Assembly: GCA_023430625.1 (NCBI GenBank) | Contig: JAEZAA010000316.1 | Coordinates: forward strand, 1-36,654 | Length of the DNA: 36,654 nucleotides | Source of the DNA: Pseudomonadota bacterium | GTDB taxonomy: Bacteria > Pseudomonadota > Gammaproteobacteria > Pseudomonadales > Oleiphilaceae | Direction: 5' to 3' | Notes under the pieces: model-generated | The model's database searches: none | Told to the model about the DNA's origin: nothing | Seen by the model: only the letters and a program-made list of their open reading frames with translations | Position numbers and translations under genes: made by a program | In this document: positions 31,662-36,654 of the stretch, one piece after another | Numbering within the stretch: position 1 is the stretch's first letter | Layout of the letters: every line of letters starts with the position of its first letter

Positions 31662-34148
31662 TCATCCCATCTTGACGCCGGGCGTGAGGGTCATGGATTC
31701 CACCACATCCAGGTTAAAGTGATCCCGCACCAGAACATAGCCGCAGGTTGGCCGTGCCAATGCTCCCACCTTGCGCTTCTCCAGCCCCGCCGTGAATCCC
31801 AGATGAAGGCTTCGGCAGCCCAGCTCCCGCGCCCGTTCCACCGTTCGATACAGAATCTGCTTATAAATTTTGTGGCTATCCAGATAGCGATAATCCAGCC
31901 CCACATATCCCGCACTATAAACGCCACCCGACACATGAGAGAACATCACCGCCACCGGCTGATCCGGTTGCTCTCCCTGCCCCTGCGGTTCATGCAGATG
32001 CAGCCGGATCACATCGCACTCCTCGTGCTCGAAATAGGCATCGATCAGCCGCGTCGGCAGCGGGAAGGTATTCACCTGCAGGCCTCGGGCCTGCACCTGG
32101 CGATACAGCTGATAGCACTGATCGCGCAACTCAGCCGAAACGGCCCGATCGGTCCGCACCTCAAACAGGTGTCGGTAGGCTAACGCTTCCTTGCGCAGGC
32201 TGTAGCGGTAACGTGACGAGAGACTGGCTAGGTATTCATCCTCGCTGCGCCAGGGTAAGGCTGGTAGCCAATAACGGTCGGGCAACGTCATCTGAACGAA
32301 GCCTTGTTTCAACAGCTCCCCGGTCAGGTCCTCATCCACGGGGTGATCAAAATCCCGTAGCAGAATGAGCGATGCGCCGGTCTCCTCGCCGAACTGGCGC
32401 AAAGCGTCCGCACACAGGCTGAGCGCCTCGCGCCATTGCCGATGGTCGCGGCGGATGTACAAGGGATCGCCCTCGCTACCGGCACTGCCCAGCATGACAA
32501 TCCGCGATGTCAGCCAGTAAGGATCCTGGCGGCGCTGGACCTCGACCTGGGCAGAGGTCTCCGCTGGTGCGAACAGGTCGTCCTTCATCAGAGCGGCGGT
32601 CATGGGCGCCGCCAGCACCACCTGGCCAGACGCATCACGGACTGTGGCATAGCGAAATTGCCAGAGATTCTCGGGCTTGCCGCCTTCCGCACCAGCCGTC
32701 GCCTCATCCGGCCGGAACACCGCCTCCAGCATGCGCAGATAGGAGGCGCTGAAGGGTCCTCTCGCCGCGAACAGGCCGTCCCATGCCTGTGGGTCCAGAT
32801 CGTCAATATGGTCGCAAATCGTCAGGGTCAGTGGCCATTTCGGTGTCACGACCCTGCGCCCTGCGGCAGCTTGCAGGGGCTCAAGGTCCAGTGGCGGGGT
32901 AAACGCCTGCTCCACATCCTGCGGCGTAACGCCCTCCTCCTCCAGTGCCGGCAGGTAATGCTCGGCAAACAGCGCGGCAAGGCGATCAATGTCGGCCTCC
33001 TGCTGCTGCGCCGTGATGGTAAAGCGGACACCGCCGCGCTGCATGGGCGTTGCCGGAAAGGTGCCGATATTGGTGTAGATGCCTTCGCGATAGAGCCGTC
33101 CAATCAGGTTGTAGGCAACCCGCGGCAAGCCGGTCGGGATAAAGAAAATCGGTGTCGCCTCATGGGACAGCAGCGGTAGATTGTGGGCCAGCAAGCGCGT
33201 CTTCGTGTAATCCATCAGTTGCGCCAGGCGCGCCTGCATTGGTTCCAGCGCCCCTTCGACGTGCAGACGTGCCGAGGCCAGCGCCGCGCCCAGCATGGGC
33301 GGCTGCACCGGACCGGAAAACACCAGGGTGGGCCCAGCCGTGCGTACCTTGCGTGCCCACTCCGGATTTGGAAACACCAACGCGCCGCCCGCACAGGCGA
33401 ACGCCTTGTTCAGAGATACCGCCAGCATGACTCGGGGGTGGTCCGGAATCTGCGAGTGGACGAAACCGCATCCACGCGCGCCATGCCAGCTCATGCCATG
33501 GGCGTCATCGAAATAGATATGAAGCTGCTCGTAGCGCTGCAGCAGATCCAGCAGACCGGCTGTGGGTGCAAAATCACCGTACATGGAATAAACCCCGTCG
33601 GCCAAATACCAAATATGCCGGTGGTGGGGCTTCAACTGCTGAATCAGCTCCTCAAGATGTTCCAGGGAGTTGTGCCGTGCCAGTTTCACGGGAATGCCCC
33701 GGGGCTTGAGAATCTGGACTGCGTTCTGCACGCTGGCATGGACCTGATGATCGAGGATGACCGCGTCCTCGTCCCGCACCAGAACCGGCAGCGCGGCCTG
33801 ATGTCCAAGCGAGGTGCTTGGTGTTACCAGCACTGTTTTGTTGAAGATGCGGCCAAGTGTCGCTTCAAGCTCCTCGTACAATGGCAGGGACATATAGGCA
33901 CGGGAGGACGAAAACTGGGTGCCGTAGCGCTGAACCGCCTCGATGACTCCTGCAATCAAACGCGGATCCTGTTCCAGTCCCAGATAGGAGCAGGAGCCAA
34001 AGCTCACCAACTCGCGCCCCTTAACCTGAATCCGTGTTCCGGCGATGGGTTCGTCATCCAGGTTCAGGTGGATGATCCCCCGCCCGGCCGCATCGCCTAA
34101 TGCCTGTTCGACTGAATCAATGTAGTGATGTCGTTTCGTCTGGTTCAT
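31662..34148 (-). CDS. Fusion of an alpha-oxoamine-synthase-type PLP enzyme and a GNAT-like acyltransferase
   Basis: An 828-residue cytoplasmic protein. Residues about 1-415 resemble the alpha-oxoamine synthases (BioF, KBL, serine palmitoyltransferase, CqsA): FGSCSYLGLEQDP, FSSSRAYMSLPLYEELEA, LDHQVHASVQNA (His137 stacks on PLP), DDAHGMSWHGARGCG (Asp215, His217) and SLNKAFACAGG with the PLP Lys248. These enzymes join an amino acid to an acyl thioester with loss of CO2. Residues about 440-820 look like a GNAT/BioF2-type acyltransferase (RYRYSLRKEALAYR, CRSLHLGFTAGLEKRKVG). The ATG at 34148 (MNQTKRHHYIDSV) is chosen over the in-frame start at 34196, with AGGT upstream. I know no characterised enzyme of exactly this layout, so substrate and product are unknown. 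Confidence 0.85.
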   Translation of the reverse strand: MNQTKRHHYIDSVEQALGDAAGRGIIHLNLDDEPIAGTRIQVKGRELVSFGSCSYLGLEQDPRLIAGVIEAVQRYGTQFSSSRAYMSLPLYEELEATLGRIFNKTVLVTPSTSLGHQAALPVLVRDEDAVILDHQVHASVQNAVQILKPRGIPVKLARHNSLEHLEELIQQLKPHHRHIWYLADGVYSMYGDFAPTAGLLDLLQRYEQLHIYFDDAHGMSWHGARGCGFVHSQIPDHPRVMLAVSLNKAFACAGGALVFPNPEWARKVRTAGPTLVFSGPVQPPMLGAALASARLHVEGALEPMQARLAQLMDYTKTRLLAHNLPLLSHEATPIFFIPTGLPRVAYNLIGRLYREGIYTNIGTFPATPMQRGGVRFTITAQQQEADIDRLAALFAEHYLPALEEEGVTPQDVEQAFTPPLDLEPLQAAAGRRVVTPKWPLTLTICDHIDDLDPQAWDGLFAARGPFSASYLRMLEAVFRPDEATAGAEGGKPENLWQFRYATVRDASGQVVLAAPMTAALMKDDLFAPAETSAQVEVQRRQDPYWLTSRIVMLGSAGSEGDPLYIRRDHRQWREALSLCADALRQFGEETGASLILLRDFDHPVDEDLTGELLKQGFVQMTLPDRYWLPALPWRSEDEYLASLSSRYRYSLRKEALAYRHLFEVRTDRAVSAELRDQCYQLYRQVQARGLQVNTFPLPTRLIDAYFEHEECDVIRLHLHEPQGQGEQPDQPVAVMFSHVSGGVYSAGYVGLDYRYLDSHKIYKQILYRTVERARELGCRSLHLGFTAGLEKRKVGALARPTCGYVLVRDHFNLDVVESMTLTPGVKMG

Positions 34149-34592
34149 GATAATACCTACCCCCTCAAAAACCCTTTGACTCGGATGACCACCCATTCAC
34201 TCAAGGAACGGTTTGATATAAAGTGGCGGCGGCCAGGTACCCACCACGATCTCTTTGCGATCTAGATGCCTCCCGGCCTAGATGGCTGATTTACGTGCAC
34301 ATCTGCTTTAGTTGTATCCATTGTCGACAAAAATGACAAAGCGTCACCTTTTAACGACTCACCCGAAGTTGTTGCGCCAACTAGAGGAATTTTCTGGGTT
34401 TAGTGGTATAAATGCAGGATTTTCACGGATACAAGAAAACACCAAAGCAAACGGAACGGCGACACAGCGGTCGCCTTATGATAAGCACTGATGTCAGGCC
34501 ATTCGCAGTTTGAATCCGTCAAAACGATCATCGCAAGGTCCGGCTTAACGGCTATACTGAAAACGTTTCGCGCATCTGGACCATAGTCGCTA
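34149..34592. other. Divergent intergenic region between fusion gene and YfiR-like gene
   Basis: No gene is evident in these 444 bases. A TATACT hexamer at 34553-34558, 35 bases before the YfiR-like ATG, is a candidate -10 with only a weak -35; just after it AAACGTTT is palindromic. Further upstream are TGAC-AAAGC-GTCA (near 34333-34345) and two TAGATG copies (near 34263-34285). A promoter for the fusion gene on the minus strand was not pinned down. Confidence 0.4.
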
Positions 34593-35150
34593 ATGGAAAG
34601 TCTTCGACAGGCCCCTCACGGGAAGCCGACACTGCGCTCCTTTTTGCTGGCAATCCTCCTCTTGCCAGCAGCCCTTGCGTGGGCTGATGAGCAATATAGC
34701 GAGTATCAATTGAAGGCGGCGTATCTGTTTAATTTCCTGAAGTTTGTCGAATGGCCCCAGGAAAGCTCCGCCCGGTTCAGCCAGCTCCAGATCTGCACAG
34801 CGAGCACAGACCCCCTGATCCCCTATCTGAAGCCGCTTGAACAAAAGCAGGTGCGCAATCACGAGATCCGCATCAACGTCTATGACTCCGTCCTCGACAT
34901 CGCCGATTGCAATCTCATCTACTTCAGTACGATTCCGGCAGATAAACGCGAGGCCATTCTCATGGCCGTCGCGTCCCGTCCAGTCCTGACGGTTGGCACA
35001 GAGGGGCAATACGACGACGAGAATGAAATCGTGACCTTCTTCAATGAAGACGGAAAGCTCCGGTTCGACGTCAATTACCGGTTGGTGCGCGAGCGTGGAC
35101 TGCACATGAGTTCTCGCCTCCTCAAACTGGCGCGGGTCAGCGAGAAGTAG
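34593..35150 (+). CDS. YfiR-family (DUF4154) periplasmic protein
   Basis: A 185-residue secreted protein with signal peptide (about 13-31, PTLRSFLLAILLLPAALAWA). The mature part starts QYSEYQLKAAYLFNFLKFVEWP, the hallmark of DUF4154/YfiR, and ends FDVNYRLVRERGLHMSSRLL, the other conserved block. In P. aeruginosa YfiR sits in the periplasm and holds the diguanylate cyclase YfiN inactive by binding its periplasmic domain. Here the partner by position is the histidine kinase starting four bases downstream, so it probably gates that kinase instead. It has two Cys in the mature part (about residues 65 and 107), which may form a redox-sensitive bond. Confidence 0.9.
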   Translation: MESLRQAPHGKPTLRSFLLAILLLPAALAWADEQYSEYQLKAAYLFNFLKFVEWPQESSARFSQLQICTASTDPLIPYLKPLEQKQVRNHEIRINVYDSVLDIADCNLIYFSTIPADKREAILMAVASRPVLTVGTEGQYDDENEIVTFFNEDGKLRFDVNYRLVRERGLHMSSRLLKLARVSEK

Positions 35151-35154
35151 CCTG

Positions 35155-36654
35155 ATGAACGAATTTCGCCCTCGCCTCACCGTCACCAGAAAGCTGCTTC
35201 TGGTTAACCTGATCCTGATTGGCGTCGCGCTGCTGGGAACCTCGCTGGCATACATGTGGATGCAATCTGTTTATCACCGCCAGAACCTGACTCACGGCAT
35301 CACCTCACAGGCGCAACTGATTGCCTACAACAGCCTGGCGTCGCTCAGCTTCCGTGATCGCGACACGGCAAACGAAACACTGTCGGCCCTCAAGTCGGTT
35401 CAGGAAGTTGTTGCCGCGGATCTTCTCGATGAAGACGGCGGCGTGTTCGCCCAATATCGCGCCCCCCATGCGCAGGGGGAGCGCTATTCGCAGGACAACG
35501 AGAACTTCCTGCGGGATGGCCGTCTGCACTGGCCCACGGCCCAGCCCAATGCCATTTTTACCGAGCACACGCTGCACGTGGTCGAGCCCGTGGTGTTCGA
35601 TGGTGAGCAACTGGGCAGTGTCTATATCCGCACCAGTCTGCTGCCCTTTAAAGAACAACAGAATCAACGGGCTCTCATCGTTGGTGCAATTTATCTGGCA
35701 GCCTTTATTGTGACCGCACTGGCGCTATCACGCCTGCAACGCGCCATTACCAACCCGATTCAGATGCTGAGCCGGATCGTCGCGAGGGTCGCGTCGAGCA
35801 ACGACTATAGCTTGCGGGTCTATCACCAGAGTTCCGATGAAATCGGCGCGCTGGCCCAGGGTTTCAACGAGATGTTGAACGAGATCCAGAAACGCGACGA
35901 AACCCTGAGCCAATATGGCGAGAGCCTGGCCCGAGAGGTTGCGCGCCAGACGGCTGAACTACGCAACTCCAACCAGGAATTAGCCAACACGGTCAAGGCG
36001 CTGCAGGAAGCCAACGCCACGATCCACGAGAAAGAACGCTCGCGGTTGCTGGCGGAATCCCGAGAGAAAGCCAAGGCCGAGTTCCTGGCTCACATGAGCC
36101 ATGAGCTGCGCACCCCCATGAATGGCATCCTCGGTATGCTGAGTCTGTTGCGCGAAACCAGTACAGACGCCGAACAAGGCAATTATGTGGAGGTGGCCAG
36201 CGAGTCCGCGACGCACCTCCTGGCCTTATTGGATGACATCCTGGACTACTCCAAGGTCGAGGCGAGCACCCATTCGTTCGCCGCCATCGATTTCGACCTG
36301 CAGGAAGAAGTAGACGAAATCCTGGAACTGCTGGGCGAACACGCGCTCGCCAAGGGCGTCGAGATCACGGCGGTCCAGCATACCCCCATTCCCGACTACC
36401 TGATTGGCGACCCGGTACGGGTCAAGCAGTTGATCACCAACCTGGTGGGGAACGCCATCAAGTTCACCGAACAGGGCTATATCCGGATCGGACTGTCCGC
36501 GATCGAGTCGACCGAACAACGCACCTGCATCCAGATCGACGTGGAAGATACCGGCATCGGTATTCCCGACTCCGCGCAAAACACGGTTTTCGAGGCCTTC
36601 GCCCAGGGCGACTCCTCCACCACGCGGCGGTATGGCGGCACCGGATTGGGTCTT
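35155..36654 (+). CDS. Membrane histidine kinase, probably hybrid (3' truncated by window)
   Basis: The first 500 residues of a sensor kinase that continues beyond the window, open in frame to the last base. It has a first membrane helix (about 13-35), a periplasmic domain of about 130 residues whose position resembles the CHASE8 domain of YfiN, a second helix (about 168-188, IVGAIYLAAFIVTALAL), a HAMP domain with DEIGALAQGFNEML, a coiled coil, a HisKA domain with MSHELRTPMNG (phospho-acceptor His316), and an ATPase domain with NLVGNAIKFTE, DTGIGIP and GGTGLGL. The motif style is that of hybrid BarA-type kinases, so a receiver probably follows. The start is four bases after the YfiR stop, indicating one operon. 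Start codon ATG at 35155 in good context. Confidence 0.92.
   Translation, partial: MNEFRPRLTVTRKLLLVNLILIGVALLGTSLAYMWMQSVYHRQNLTHGITSQAQLIAYNSLASLSFRDRDTANETLSALKSVQEVVAADLLDEDGGVFAQYRAPHAQGERYSQDNENFLRDGRLHWPTAQPNAIFTEHTLHVVEPVVFDGEQLGSVYIRTSLLPFKEQQNQRALIVGAIYLAAFIVTALALSRLQRAITNPIQMLSRIVARVASSNDYSLRVYHQSSDEIGALAQGFNEMLNEIQKRDETLSQYGESLAREVARQTAELRNSNQELANTVKALQEANATIHEKERSRLLAESREKAKAEFLAHMSHELRTPMNGILGMLSLLRETSTDAEQGNYVEVASESATHLLALLDDILDYSKVEASTHSFAAIDFDLQEEVDEILELLGEHALAKGVEITAVQHTPIPDYLIGDPVRVKQLITNLVGNAIKFTEQGYIRIGLSAIESTEQRTCIQIDVEDTGIGIPDSAQNTVFEAFAQGDSSTTRRYGGTGLGL

Noticed and set aside
33183..34100. A 305-codon plus-strand frame
   Set aside because: Antisense to the PLP domain of the fusion gene; no family features.

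Overview
The window looks like a chromosomal segment of a moderately high-GC marine-type gammaproteobacterium of the Pseudomonas/Marinobacter/Oceanospirillales kind. This is inferred from gene content: gltX followed by tRNA-Ala(GGC) and tRNA-Glu(UUC) as in Pseudomonas, a class II ribonucleotide reductase split into NrdJa and NrdJb, cmoA-cmoB, a DUF3135 protein, PpnP, and a TonB receptor/YfiR/histidine kinase set. I saw no insertion sequences, integrases, CRISPR array or phage genes. Most of the window is core housekeeping DNA.

Layout. 1-1302: 3' end of an RND efflux pump whose cytoplasmic tail resembles ribosome modulation factor (RMF/CrpP). 1871-3619 (minus): gltX, tRNA-Ala and tRNA-Glu. 3845-3964 (minus): a 39-residue small ORF with a strong terminator. 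4332-5375: selD, followed by a noncoding stretch ending in a terminator. 5601-6293 (minus): msrA, with three 19-bp tandem repeats just upstream. 6548-9195: a metallo-beta-lactamase-fold hydrolase and a receiver/coiled-coil/C-terminal-anchor protein. 9253-10662 (minus): asnS. 10862-15305: an RNA-modification cluster with cmoA-cmoB on plus and cmoM, an RluA-type pseudouridine synthase and rsmC on minus; cmoA, cmoB and cmoM cover the 5-oxyacetyl-uridine wobble pathway after its hydroxylation step. 15372-18541: a TonB-like protein, a 61-residue CxxC protein, trxC, a second RluA-like synthase and a DUF3135 protein. 18755-20758 (minus): an atypical UbiB/ABC1-family kinase. 21008-24093: deaD, ppnP and a DJ-1/PfpI-family protein. 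24139-25665 (minus): a methyl-accepting chemotaxis protein.

25666-29262 is the ribonucleotide reductase locus: NrdR-like boxes flank a candidate extended -10 promoter, followed by a leader that folds on paper into a three-way junction hiding a GGGAGG sequence, then nrdJa, an intercistronic stem-loop and nrdJb. 29506-36654 is the most unusual part. A TonB-dependent receptor is followed on the opposite strand by an 828-residue fusion of an alpha-oxoamine-synthase-type PLP enzyme with a GNAT-like acyltransferase. Divergent from the fusion gene are a YfiR-family periplasmic protein and a membrane histidine kinase that runs off the window. I read the last block as a possible envelope-sensing module next to a small-molecule or lipid biosynthetic enzyme. 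That link is inference.

All calls rest on motif recognition and reading of the sequence. No similarity search or folding program was run.
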